Below, in pieces: positions 1 through 8,216 of a stretch of 17,066 bases of DNA. Made by a program: the position numbers and the translations under genes. The stretch's first letter is position 1. Each line of letters begins with the position of its first letter. Below the pieces are notes generated by a model that saw only the letters and a list, made by a program, of their open reading frames with translations, did not search any database and was not told the origin of the DNA. Origin of the DNA: Geosiphon pyriformis (taxonomy: Eukaryota > Glomeromycota > Glomeromycetes > Archaeosporales > Geosiphonaceae). The stretch is taken from the NCBI GenBank assembly GCA_016748015.1, contig JAAOMT010000698.1:46696-63761 (forward strand), written 5' to 3'.

Positions 1-480
1 ATATTAATTCTTTGTGATTAGTGTATATTTCAAACTTCTGACTTAAATATTCTTTCTATTTAATAACTGTCTAATAGATAATTAAGTGTTTTAGTGCTGG
101 TGTTTCATAATTTTTTTCCATTAAACTCAAACTTTGGCTGGCATATGCTACTGGATGTTTTCATTTATTTAGTCTTCTCTAATATAGTACAGCTCCCAAT
201 GCTTAACCAAACACATTGGTGGTAATAATGAATAACTTGTTGTAGTCTGAATAGATCAGTATTGGTGCTTGGATAAGCTTTCTTCTTAGTATATTAAAAG
301 CTTCTTGTTGAGTTTCTGTTCATTCATATTTCATATTTTTGGTTTAAAGCTAGTAAAATGGTTAAGCCAGTTTGAAAAAATTCTGGATAAAGCAGTAGTA
401 ATATTCAGTAAATCCCAAGAATGCTTGTAATTTTATCAAATTTGTTGATACTAAAAAGTTTTTTACTATCTCTATCTTAT
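1..480 (-). pseudogene. RT connection and RNase H remnant of the old Gypsy element
   Basis: Minus-strand translation gives recognisable Gypsy RT-thumb and RNase H pieces: an LGFTEYYYCFI segment, then TETQQEAFNIL, APILIY, ALGAVLY, HPVAYASQSL and a KFEIYTNHKEL end. The usual catalytic ATDAS reads as TTNVF, so the first RNase H aspartate is gone. In-frame TAA, TAG and TGA codons fall where relatives have Gln or Trp, for example TGA before TETQQ where Trp is usual, and TAG after ALGAVLY where Gln is usual. The piece keeps about 47 codons between LGF and APILIY that are deleted in the younger element, so it serves as a local reference. It is cut by the window edge. Confidence 0.75.
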
Positions 481-1150
481 CTGAATCTGTTTTGATGTCA
501 TTATTGCTTATAACATGTCTTAAAAATTTCAGTTTTGTTTTGCCAAAGAAGCATTTGGTGGCATTAAACTTTAGCCCTGCTTATCTTAATTTTTTGAACA
601 CTTGCTGTAGATGATAAAAATAATTATCAAATATTTTTAAGAACACATTGGTATCATCTAAATACATGACTACTGATTTCTATAGTAGTCCAGTATAAAC
701 AATTTTTATTAGTCATTAGAAAATGACTGAAGCATTAATTAAACCAAATAATATTACTTCAAACTTAAAGTTTTCTTTTTTGATGGTGAATATAGTCTTT
801 TTCTTGTCAGCTGAATTTATGACTACTTGTCAATAACTACTATCTAAATTCAGTATTGAAAACCATTTTTTTCCTTCAAAAGCATTAAATAATTTCTGAA
901 TTCATAGAATTAGATAGCTGTTTTTAAGAGTAATATTGTTGAGTTTTCTGTAATCTACACAAAAGCAAATTTTTTTATTCTTTTTGTGGATTAGTACCAC
1001 TGGTAATGACTATGAACTTAACGATAATTAAATTAACCCATTGTCTAATATTTGGTTAATTTTTTGTCAGATGATTTTATGACTTGCTTGTATTATTCAG
1101 TATGTTGTTTGTTTAATTAACATTGCATCTCCAGTCTTGATCTGGTGCTA
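480..1150 (-). pseudogene. Reverse transcriptase remnant of the old Gypsy element
   Basis: This is a degraded Ty3/Gypsy RT. Visible motifs in order are KTGDAMLIKQ, ILDNGLI, VVLIHKKNKKICFCVDYRKL, ILNLDSSY followed by TGA (830-832) and QV, FGLINASVIF, MYLDDTNV (YLDD at 653-664) and KCFFGKTKLKFL. The catalytic YLDD is intact although the gene is broken. Stops occur at sites where relatives have Arg (two TGA early in the domain), Gln (TAA before LSLSS) and Trp (TAG before SLPVV, and TAG before KSVVMYLDD). A single change of TGG to TAG or TGA, CGA to TGA, or CAA to TAA explains each of them. Confidence 0.85.
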
Positions 1151-1689
1151 AATAATATCAATTCTGCCAAATTTATTTTCACAAGTAAAAATATCAGTAA
1201 AATTGTTAAGTAACATTTTAAGTTGTATCTGTTATAGTGAATCTAAGTTTTTCAAGTTTATTTTTTCCAATTGTTTGGATTGAAACAAATAGTATTTTTC
1301 TTATCCATATATTGTTTGTGATGTGATATCTACATATCTACACAGTTGTAGAAAATTTGGAATGGTGTTTGGTAGTTGATTTTTAACTTTAGTACTTAAA
1401 TATCTGATAATAGTTCTTTTTAGATCTTTAGTTGTATTATAAATAAGAATTTTGATGTGCTTGTTATTTTTAGCTGGTATATAGAGATTGATAATAGCAA
1501 TTTCTTTTAATTTACAAATAGTGGCTTCTGCTTTGAAAATTTGGGGTTGATTTCTCATTTTTTTTTCTATAACTATTAAATACTAGTTATAAGATAGAAT
1601 AGAAATTGATTGACTGGTAGAAATAATTTTTTCTTTATTAATTAATTTTTCTTCTATCATATTAACTGGTATGTCTATTTTACTTATAG
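1151..1689 (-). pseudogene. Tether between dUTPase and RT in the old Gypsy element
   Basis: The piece contains two open fragments (1301-1558 and the downstream part of 1583-1792) that align by eye with the region between dUTPase and RT in the younger element. Shared landmarks are INLYIPAKNNKHIKILIYN against IPNIYIPEGTKKVRVTFYN, and NTIPNF against QTVPDF. In Gypsy polyproteins this beta-strand-rich segment joins the protease-side domains to RT and has no catalytic role. Nothing else is seen here. Confidence 0.6.
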
Positions 1690-2100
1690 ATCTGAATCTA
1701 TTTTTCTTTCTGGCTGTAATCCCTAATTTTTTCTTTGTTCTTATTAACACTAACTGAATTATTTTTACCAAAGGTAAGAATATTGTCTGCACTATTTTTT
1801 CATTCAGTTTAATAATATATTCTTTTTTCGAGTTATTTTGTAATATTACAATGATATTTCCTATATATTCTGCATCAATTATTTCTTCCTTAATGTTGAT
1901 TTTCTTCTTTGCTAAACTAAATCTAAATGTTAATTAAATTATTATTATTGTTGAAATTTCTAATATTAATTTTAAATCTATACAGATGTGTAAATATAAT
2001 TTTAATTTGATGACATCTTTTCCTGAATATTTCAGATCAAACTCTGCATCAGTATTATATGCATGTTTTAACATAATACTTTTGTTATTATTGCTGAGCC
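1690..2100 (-). pseudogene. dUTPase domain remnant of the old Gypsy element
   Basis: The trimeric dUTPase fold is recognisable from motif 1, AYNTDAEFDLKY (about 2027-2063), aligned with AHEIDAGYNLRYP of the younger copy, and from motif 3, EEIIDAEYIGNIIVILQN (about 1845-1890). After these come EKIVQTIFLP (motif 4) and a degenerate arginine-rich motif 5 just before IDIPVN. Frame breaks separate motif 1 from motif 3 near 1930. dUTPase hydrolyses dUTP to dUMP and pyrophosphate; this copy cannot be active. Its presence in both Gypsy copies shows the domain belongs to the family and was not captured by one element only. Confidence 0.8.
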
Positions 2101-2605
2101 ATTTGAGTTCTTGCTTCTTGGAAAGATTAGGGAGCATAATATATTGTTTGGAATTACAATCGGAGTCTGAATCATTATTGTTGTTATTGTTATTTTGAAT
2201 AGAACTGGAACTGTTGTTATTGTCATCATTGTTAGAGTTTGAATTGTGATTGAGTGGTAATTTCAATTCTATTTTACAGCTGTTGATTGGTTTTTTCTTT
2301 TCTGAGATTGTGTAAGTTATGTTTGGTAGTTGATTGTAAATAATGTCACAATTATTACAATATTGGAAGTCACATGGAATTAAACAGTAATCACATAGAT
2401 AGATATTGAAATATTCTAAATATTGCTTTTGTTCTTCTTTAGTAGATGTTAATTTTTGATGATATTTGTAGAATTGTTCTAAATTTATGATATTAAAAAT
2501 AATATTGAAGTTTAAGATCCAAATAATTTCTTTGGATTCTAATGAGTTGTTTTTGATTATTTTGATTTCTTTTAAAGTTGTGCCTTTAATTTTGGCAATT
2601 GCCAT
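2100..2605 (-). pseudogene. Asn/Ser-rich linker and CxxC cluster, old Gypsy element
   Basis: This is the N-terminal part of a 223-codon open stretch (1934-2605) that ends in the dUTPase. It begins MAIAKIKGTT, carries a CDYCLIPC...YCNNC cluster (about 2343-2396) matching CEECIMPC...CPEC in the younger copy, then a low-complexity run of Asn, Ser and Asp (about 2160-2270) where the younger copy has an acidic linker. An uninterrupted run this long is notable in sequence this decayed, but chance cannot be excluded because AAT/AAC repeats contribute no stops. Confidence 0.65.
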
Positions 2606-3194
2606 TTTTTATATTTTGTTGTTGTTATATGAACAGCTGTTCAAACATTTTACAGCTTTTTTCTAAGCAGTATCTATTGGCATTTCTTTTTTTACCCAAT
2701 TGCTTATGAGAATCATGTACTGACATGATTCATCACATGTTTTTTCACAATTAGAAATGTCATTTTACATTTCTTTGTCTAGGAGAGTTTTTCCACAAGC
2801 AAGACATGATTTATTGTTCTATTTTGTTTGTTTTTTTGGTCATCCAAAGTGTTCAAGGGTGTATGGATAACAGTAGTATTTTGTGGCCATTGGCCATTCT
2901 TTATTATTATTACAACATATGCCCATTGTTAACAATTTTTTACCACAATTTATGCAAATAATTTGGGTTGATAATAGTTTGGCTGATATTAAGTAATAGT
3001 AATATATGATATATATATAAAAGTAGTTGCTTGGAGAGTTTTTTTTTTTCTCTTTACCCTTTTTTTTTTATGTAGGTATTGGTGATAATTTATTGTGTTC
3101 TTTTTCAGCCCATAAAACTTAATATATTTTTCAGATAGGTTTTTTTTTTCCTTAAACTCAATTAGTGGCTGTTTGTTGGTATTGGTTTTGAAAT
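2606..3194 (-). pseudogene. Cys-rich module remnant, old Gypsy element
   Basis: Across several frames the minus strand reads PTICDYFKTN, then CINCGKKLLTMGICC, SCLACGKTLL, a CDESCQY segment and KAVKCLNSC. These align in order with VPATCGTFNK, CKDCHKKLLSMGACI, SCLTCEDMLP, YDQTCQYALLIS and SALNKLYHC of the younger copy (8802-9629). The spaced CxxC pairs are conserved between two quite diverged copies. That argues for a real zinc-binding module lying between protease and dUTPase. Its function is unknown to me. The 3010-3170 part includes long A/T homopolymers that obscure the frame. Confidence 0.7.
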
Positions 3195-3323
3195 AATCAC
3201 AAATGGTTGGCACTCAAATATTTTGGCCATTTTGGCTTAGTTGTAATTTTTGAGTGTTCCAATCAAACACCACATTGGTTTTGAACAGCCAGTTATTATC
3301 AATGAAAGCTTGGTACTATGTAG
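3195..3323 (-). pseudogene. Aspartic protease C-terminal tail, old Gypsy element
   Basis: Minus-strand codons give a TAG, then YQAFIDNNWLFKTN, DWNTQKLQLSQNGQN and a stop before VPTIC. The younger copy has YQALVRNYWLQKAN and DWKTQELQIFYQGQHA at the same place. The TAG at 3316-3318 stands where the younger copy has Gln. The reading frame reaches 3321-3323 and then meets the LTR end, so the protease was split exactly at the LTR boundary. The catalytic half of the protease is missing from the window. Confidence 0.8.
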
Positions 3324-3502
3324 TGTTACCAGAGGTTTTTAGTCTCTTCTTAGCTCTTGTATGTTTGTTATAATGCTGTGAATTCACATTTTCTGGATGT
3401 GGTTGAACCTCCAGTAACTGAATTTTTAACTTCAAATTATCTCCTACAATTTGAACTGCTGGGCTTATAAGTGGAATGGCCAATTTCGTGCCAGTTACTT
3501 TA

Positions 3503-3632
3503 TGTAGTTACATTGTAGTAAATGTCAACTCTTTCCCAGGAATTGCTCGTCTGGAAGCTCACTAAAAATATGTAGTTACTTTGCTGTGAAAGTCAACTCT
3601 TCTACAGGAATCTCGTCTGTAGGCTACCCTAA
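3503..3632 (-). repeat. Imperfect 65-bp tandem duplication in the LTR
   Basis: Two neighbouring copies both run TAGTTAC, a TGTCAACTCTT-like core (AAGTCAACTCTT in the second), CAGGAAT, CGTCTG and GGCTA/GAAGCTC. The same pair is present in the other LTR at about 12239-12363, so the duplication predates this insertion. It falls in R/U5 on the transcribed strand. Confidence 0.65.
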
Positions 3633-3834
3633 TGATTGTAATAAGAAAAGAAAAGGAAAATAAAAGAAATGTAAAAGAAATAGAATTTTGTTAAGAGAAA
3701 TATTTTCTATCCAGGCCTGGAATCACTAACAGTTTATTGAAATTGGTAGCTAATCAATTTCAAAACGTTAGTTGAATTTTGGGGATTTTTCAAGTGTAAT
3801 AATTAAAGAATTTGGTTTTTCGAATTATTTGATA

Positions 3835-3840
3835 TTTATT
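3835..3840 (-). promoter_or_regulatory. Candidate poly(A) signal in the 3' LTR
   Basis: AATAAA on the minus strand lies about 80 bases downstream of the TATA box and is also present in the 5' LTR (12571-12576). The placement would suit 3'-end formation in the R region. AT-rich sequence produces this hexamer often, so support is weak. Confidence 0.3.
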
Positions 3841-3970
3841 TCTTTTGTGTGTGTAGAAATGGTTTTAAGTGATAAATCTAAAGTAAGATACATTTTCTCG
3901 AAGAGAAAAGCTCTTCTTTTATACAACTTGTCATAACACTATTCTATGAACTTGAACTTTGTTATTTTCT

Positions 3971-4090
3971 ACAATTTCACTGAACTAAAGATACATTTCG
4001 GCAAACTACAAGTTATTTCGGCAAACTATTAGATATTTTGGTAAACTATCAATTATTTCAGCGAATTTTTACAAATTTCAGCGAACTTTT
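3971..4090 (-). repeat. Six degenerate 20-bp tandem units in U3 of the 3' LTR
   Basis: Units of about 20 bp begin near 3971, 3991, 4013, 4033, 4053 and 4074 and share a core like TTTCGGCAAACTAT. They lie upstream of the TATA box on the minus strand, within U3. The 5' LTR has five such units. Tandem U3 repeats commonly act as transcription enhancers in LTR elements; that role is inferred here. Confidence 0.75.
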
Positions 4091-4299
4091 GAATGTTATA
4101 TAGTTCGGAGTATTGCATGATTATTGCAATTAGATTACATTTGTGTTGTGTACAATTTGGGTTATTAATTAAATGATAATTTTGGACATTTTTGCTAATG
4201 TAATAAGTAATCATTTGAAATGATAATATATGCTAATTAATGATAGAAATTATAAGATAATTTCATGCTAAATAATATCTCTAATTTTGTTTAGTAACA

Positions 4300-4312
4300 T
4301 AACCTCCTCCTC
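4300..4312 (-). promoter_or_regulatory. Polypurine tract (plus-strand primer site)
   Basis: On the minus strand GAGGAGGAGGTTAT lies directly against the 3' LTR end. Purine runs at this place are spared by RNase H and prime second-strand synthesis in LTR retroelements. The position and composition are as expected. Confidence 0.85.
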
Positions 4313-4399
4313 AAGACTGAGCTTCGTCAAAGTCCAAGTACTGTCTGTTATTTCCAGATAATAATCCAAAATTATTAAAGAAATTTGGTCTGAAAATTG

Positions 4400-4945
4400 T
4401 TAAAATTTCAGTTCTGTAAGCTTTCCAATATATTGAATTTTCAAAGGTTGAAAAATTGGGTTTTGCAGTATGTTTTCACAGGTGTGGAATAGGTCATAAA
4501 ATCTAAGAGCAGCTCTGAGCTTGTAGTGACTGTTTGTTGGTCCAGCTGTTGTCTTGAATTCGTTGTGGAGTTGTTTTTGAATAGCTTCTTTTGTGAGGTT
4601 TACTGTTGTAAGTTCCAGTTTCCATTTGTAAAGTGTTTTTCCAATGTGGAAATATCTATAGATTGGAGGATATTCAGTGTTTTCTTCATTGAAACACAAT
4701 TGAAGTCTTTGTTGACTTGTAGCATTTGGTGGAATACTAATTGGAGTGAGCATTAGGTTTTTTCTTAAAGCAAGCTTTAAAAGTTCTGGCAGGTGAATTC
4801 CAGTATAACTTCTTATGTTCTTCTTATACGGGTGATATTTTTGTAAATTTGGGGCTAAATTTGTAACTACTTCTGTTTGAGTATAATTAATGTGGTTTCC
4901 AGTAACAGTAATAGATAATTCAGGTATTGTTTTTAAAGCTAACAT
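4400..4945 (-). CDS. Uncharacterised accessory ORF between pol and the 3' LTR
   Basis: An intact 181-codon ORF starts with ATG at 4943-4945 and ends with TAA at 4400-4402, downstream of the pol stop (5103) and about 90 bases before the polypurine tract. It lies in a different frame from gag-pol. The product begins MLALKTIPEL, is rich in Lys, Leu, Thr and Asn, and has about 22 Lys/Arg against about 12 Asp/Glu, so it is basic. Two Trp-, Tyr- and His-containing blocks stand out: IYRYFHIGKTLYKWKLEL near residue 95 and YKLRAALRFYDLFHTCENIL near residue 140. I see no signal peptide, membrane segment or Cys cluster, so it does not look like an envelope protein. I do not recognise the family. It would need its own or a spliced mRNA, or reinitiation, to be translated. 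By length alone, escaping stops is not significant given the stop density in pol. Confidence 0.6.
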   Translation of the reverse strand: MLALKTIPELSITVTGNHINYTQTEVVTNLAPNLQKYHPYKKNIRSYTGIHLPELLKLALRKNLMLTPISIPPNATSQQRLQLCFNEENTEYPPIYRYFHIGKTLYKWKLELTTVNLTKEAIQKQLHNEFKTTAGPTNSHYKLRAALRFYDLFHTCENILQNPIFQPLKIQYIGKLTELKF

Positions 4946-5102
4946 TAGTTTTTAGGATAATTGTTGAATGTTTTAAGAAATAGTCATTATAAACAATTGA
5001 AAAATATAAAAATTATTTTTGGTGTATAAGTTTTTATGTTATTTTTGTTTTGTTTTTGTGAGATTGTTTCTAAATTATAAGAGAATAACTAGTAAAATTA
5101 AA
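4946..5102 (-). other. Spacer between pol stop and the accessory ORF
   Basis: This is about 157 AT-rich bases with no ORF and no recognised motif. If the accessory ORF is expressed from a spliced or internal transcript, the acceptor or start would be expected here, but no convincing signal is visible. Confidence 0.4.
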
Positions 5103-6533
5103 TTAAGTGTTCAGGTTGGAAGGTTGTTCAATAACAACTATTGGTTCTAAGTTTCAGGGAATATCTTCGGGACTAACCAAAAGGGAATGTGTACCAATTT
5201 GTGGAATTAATGGTTTAAGATTGTTTTTGGAATAATAGTGTTTCAAACGATCTCCATGTGCAACTTTTACTATGATTTTGTTATTAAGTCTTAGCTTGTA
5301 TGATTTGTTGTTTAGGGCTTTATGAATAAAAAATGGTCCATCTCATTTATTTTCAAATTTTCCACTCCATTGTTTTTTAGCTTTAGTTCTGTGTAAGAGA
5401 ATTTTGTTTCCAATTTTAAATTCATTGGTGACTGAAGGCAATTTGTCATCATGCCGTTCTTTTTGTTGAGCTTGGGAGTGTTCAATATGAGTGGCTGCTA
5501 TTTGTCGTTTTCCTTCCAATGTGCTAAGCAAAGTGTAGGCTCTTTGTTAAAGCGTTTCTTGGAAATTGTTTTCATTGATTGGTTGTGCTGGGTATGTTTC
5601 TACTGTGAAACTAATTGGTAACATTGCCGTCCTTCCATAAGTTAAATCAAATAGTGTGTGTTTTGTGGTATCTTGTTTTAGTGTCCTATATGCTAGTAAC
5701 ACTGATGGAATAAAGAGATCCCATTTTTGCTCAAAATTGGTTGAAACTTTGGCTAATGATTCACACAATGTTCTGTTAAAACGTTCCACAAATCCGTTTA
5801 TTTGTGGATGGTAGGGCGAAGACAGAGGTCTTTTGATATTGAATCATTCGCAAATTTCTTGTATTAGGTTGTTCACAAAGTGTGTTCCCTGATCGGATAA
5901 AAGTTCAATTGGACATCCGTGTCTACAAATGATGTCTTTGTAGATAAAATTTGCTACTGATTTCACATCTGCTCATTGAATGGCTCTGGCTTCAGACCAT
6001 TTAGTAAGATAGTTTACAGCTACTGCAATATAACAGTTTCCTTGGTTTGTGATAGGTAGTGATCTGACTAAATCGATACCAACTTTGTCAAAAGGCTGTC
6101 CAACTTTGATTGGATTTAAAAGTTCTGTAGGGCGAGTTCCTCCTCTTTTTTGACAACTATCACAAGATTTGACATATTTGTGAATGTCTTTTTTCATTCA
6201 AGGCCAAAAGTAGTATTCTAGTGTTCTTTGGGTGGTGCTATCTTTTCCGAAGTGTGCTGATGAAAGATCTAAGTGCATGTTGTATAAAATGGTCTCTTTT
6301 TTCTGTTCTTGTATTAATCTGAGTGGTTTGGTTGGGTTTTTGAAATTTCGATGATAGATAATGTTGTTGTGTAGAAAATATTGTTTGGCTTGTTGTTGTA
6401 ACCAATGTTTTTCATCTGAGGACCAATCTGTTGGAATTGTTAATGTCTCCAAATATTGTTTGAGATTGTTGTAGTTTTCGGGATTCATTGTTTGTTGTTT
6501 TGATGCTGTTAATTCAAATGGGTGTTGGTTTCA
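5103..6533 (-). pseudogene. Integrase (HHCC, DDE core and GPF module)
   Basis: After a short linker the domain has H-x6-H (MHLDLSSAHFG) and CDSC, the zinc-binding HHCC region. It then has the DDE core: Asp in KVGIDLVRSLP (6072-6074), Asp in ELLSDQGTHF (5892-5894) and Glu in NGFVERFNRTL (5784-5786). All three acidic residues are intact. The C-terminal GPF module (NK, TGA 5343, DGPFFIHKALNNKSYKL) follows, with the TGA at the usual Trp. Other stops are at 6531, 6198, 5973 and 5844 (TGA), 5547 (TAA) and 5154 (TGA); the natural end is TAA 5103. The enzyme would insert the cDNA into the genome. No chromodomain is seen. Confidence 0.92.
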
Positions 6534-6948
6534 TTTTTTAATCTTGCCTCATTCTTAAGAGACAATCAACGTTGGTATGAAGTTTTCCTGATTTGTGATA
6601 TATAATGTATCAGTAATTAGCTAAAAATCCTGTCCATCAGGTTTGTTTTGCATTCAGCTGAGTGTTTTTGTTCTGAAGCCATTTAAGTCCAATATTATCA
6701 GTGATAATATCAAATTCTTTGGGTCTGAGATAAAAGTTGAAGTGATGTAGGGCCCAGATTACTGCTGCGGTTTCTAATTTTGTTGTGGAGTAGTTTTTTT
6801 CAGCTGGCTTCAATGTTCTACTAGCATAAGCAATTACTCGCTCATTTCTATTGTCATCTAACTGTGATAGGATGGCACCAAAGGTAGTATAAGAGGCATC
6901 AGTTGCTAACCAGAATTAGTTGCTGAAATCTGGGTAGGTGAGAATTGG
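6534..6948 (-). pseudogene. RNase H domain (out of frame after a deletion)
   Basis: Starting at PILTYPDFSN this stretch is in a different minus-strand frame from the rest of pol. It reads TAA (6916), FWLATDASYTTFGAILSQ, RVIAYASRTLKPAEKNYSTT, LETAAVIWALHHFNFYL, FDIITDNIGLKWL, then TGA at 6637 and 6610, and YHKSGKLHTNVDCLL. Asp of ATDAS, Glu of LETAA and Asp of ITDN correspond to RNase H catalytic positions. The domain would degrade the RNA strand of the RNA/DNA hybrid. A second frame change near 6535 returns to the main frame before integrase. Confidence 0.88.
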
Positions 6949-6950
6949 AG

Positions 6951-7688
6951 TAATCCAATAAATCCTTTTAATTCTGTGGTATTTCGTAAAGTCTTGAAGT
7001 TCTTGACAGTACTGATTTTTCCAGGGTCTGGTTTAATTCCATCTTTGTTAACAATGTGACCAAGAAAAGCTAAACTTGTTTTTCTGAAGTAGCATTTTTC
7101 AATGTTCAGTTTCAATCTTGCTTTCCGTAATCGTTGAAAAACTTCTCGCAGGTGAATTAAATGTAGCTCAAAAGATGGTGAATAAACATCAGTGTCATCA
7201 AGATAAACTACTACTGATTTCCAAAGGAGGCCTTTATAAACAACATCCATGAGTCTTTGGAATGTTGCTGGTACATTGCATAATCCGAAAAGCATTACAT
7301 TGAACTTGTAATTTCCTCCTTGAGTTGTGAATGCTGTTTTGGAGTGGTCTTTGGGATTCATAGCAACTTGTCAGTATCCACTCTCTAAATCTAATGTTGA
7401 AAAGTATTTGGACTTTCCAAGGGCATCCAACATGTCATCAATTCGGGAAAGAGGGTAGGCATCTCCAATAGTGACACTGTTGAGTTGTCGATAATCAACA
7501 CAAAATCGTATCTTTCCATTTTTCTTTTTAACTAGGACCACAGGTGAGGCCCATGGGTTTATCGATGGTTGAATAAGCCTATTGTTAAGCATCCATTGTA
7601 CTTCTTCTCGGATAAATTGGTGACTTTCTGGGACAACTCGGTAGGCTTGTTGTCGCCTTAGTTTGGCATCTTCTGTATAGATTTGGTG
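6951..7688 (-). pseudogene. Reverse transcriptase
   Basis: This is a strong match to Ty3/Gypsy RT: VQWMLNNRLIQPS, WASPVVLVKKKNGKIRFCVD, YRQLN, YPLSRIDDML, FSTLDLESGY, TGA (7371) and QVAMNPKDHSKTAF, then FGLCNVPATFQRLMD, VVVYLDDTDVYS and FLGHIVNKDGIKPDP. The catalytic Asp of LDLESG and both Asp of YLDD are present. The TGA is at the near-invariant Trp of SGYWQ. Reading stops making sense after KGFIGL, where about 145 nt that should encode the thumb and connection have been lost and the frame changes. The domain would copy the RNA into DNA inside the particle. Confidence 0.93.
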
Positions 7689-8216
7689 TTAAACTAAATC
7701 AGTTCTTCTTAAGTCATTGTTGTTTTCGGCGAAGATATCAGCAAATTCTGCAATTAGCTCTTTGAGCTGGGTCTGTTGTTGTGGTTTAAGTTGTCCCATG
7801 TTGATTCGAGATAGTTTTTCCATGACAACATGGTAGTTTTTAGAGCTGGGGTTTGGGTTGATTTTTGGTAATAAATGTCCAATAATTTCAGAAAAATCAG
7901 GGACTGTTTGGGGTAATTCTTGTTGAAATATATTACTGTGAATAACTCCAATTTCTAAATTATTTAATAAAACTATGGGGTAATTATTGGGGTTGTAAAA
8001 AGTAACTCGGACTTTCTTTGTTCCTTCTGGAATATAAATGTTTGGAATTGAAATATTATGTTCCAAGCAGACTTGTTCATTGAACTCAAAAATTTGCTGT
8101 GTGGTTGTTGGCTTTGGGCAGGTGTAAATTTCTGGATGTTTTCTAAAGGGTGAGATGGTAATTGGTTGTGGAAGTCTGAGAATCTGATGAGATTTGTTCT
8201 ATGTGTTAAGAGCTAT
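7689..8216 (-). pseudogene. Tether segment between dUTPase and RT
   Basis: In frame with dUTPase and broken by TAG (8199), this carries PQPITISPFRKHPEIYTC, then IPNIYIPEGTKKVRVTFYN, PIVLLNNLEIGVIHS, QTVPDFSEIIGHLL and QQQTQLKELIAEFADIFAENNNDL, the last being the usual lead-in to a Gypsy RT. It ends at a TAA (7689) standing before HQIYT where Gln is usual. The segment probably forms beta strands and a helix joining domains; no catalytic residues are expected. The corresponding piece in the old remnant is 1151-1689. Confidence 0.65.

Larger units (their letters stand above)
1..3323 (-). mobile_element. Old, decayed Ty3/Gypsy pol remnant (truncated at both ends)
   Basis: Translated on the minus strand, this stretch repeats the domain order of the younger element at 3324-13020: protease tail, Cys-rich module, dUTPase, tether, RT, RNase H. 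Many stop codons and frame changes break it. It leaves the window at base 1 during RNase H. At its right end the protease codons run up to base 3323, where the LTR of the younger element begins. The rest of the protease, gag and a 5' LTR are not found on the other side of that element. Only three CpG dinucleotides are seen (1022, 1829, 2161), which fits long-term C-to-T decay. It is a relative of the younger element, not an exact copy. Confidence 0.85.
3324..4299 (-). repeat. 3' LTR of the Gypsy element
   Basis: This 976-bp direct repeat matches 12060-13020. It starts TGTTAC and ends GTAACA on the plus strand, the TG...CA ends usual for LTRs. It holds a CTTTTATA (TATAAAAG on the minus strand) at 3916-3923, a candidate AATAAA on the minus strand at 3835-3840, an imperfect 65-bp tandem duplication (3503-3632) and six degenerate 20-bp units (3971-4090). 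It is about 15 bp longer than the other LTR, mainly because of one extra 20-bp unit. On the minus strand it follows the polypurine tract, which makes it the downstream LTR. Confidence 0.93.

Noticed and set aside
1986-2198. Plus-strand ORF of 70 codons
   Set aside because: It is antisense to the dUTPase and Asn-rich linker of the old Gypsy copy; the Leu run is the complement of Asn repeats.
3971-4090. CRISPR array
   Set aside because: The units are contiguous and degenerate, without unique spacers, and lie inside an LTR.
4526-4756. Plus-strand Cys-rich ORF of 76 codons
   Set aside because: It is antisense to the accessory ORF; no start context or family support.
4400-4945. Envelope gene (which would make the element retrovirus-like)
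   Set aside because: No signal peptide, membrane span, Cys pairing or cleavage site is visible.
7754-7951. Minus-strand ORF of 65 codons
   Set aside because: It is an out-of-frame shadow of the tether segment.
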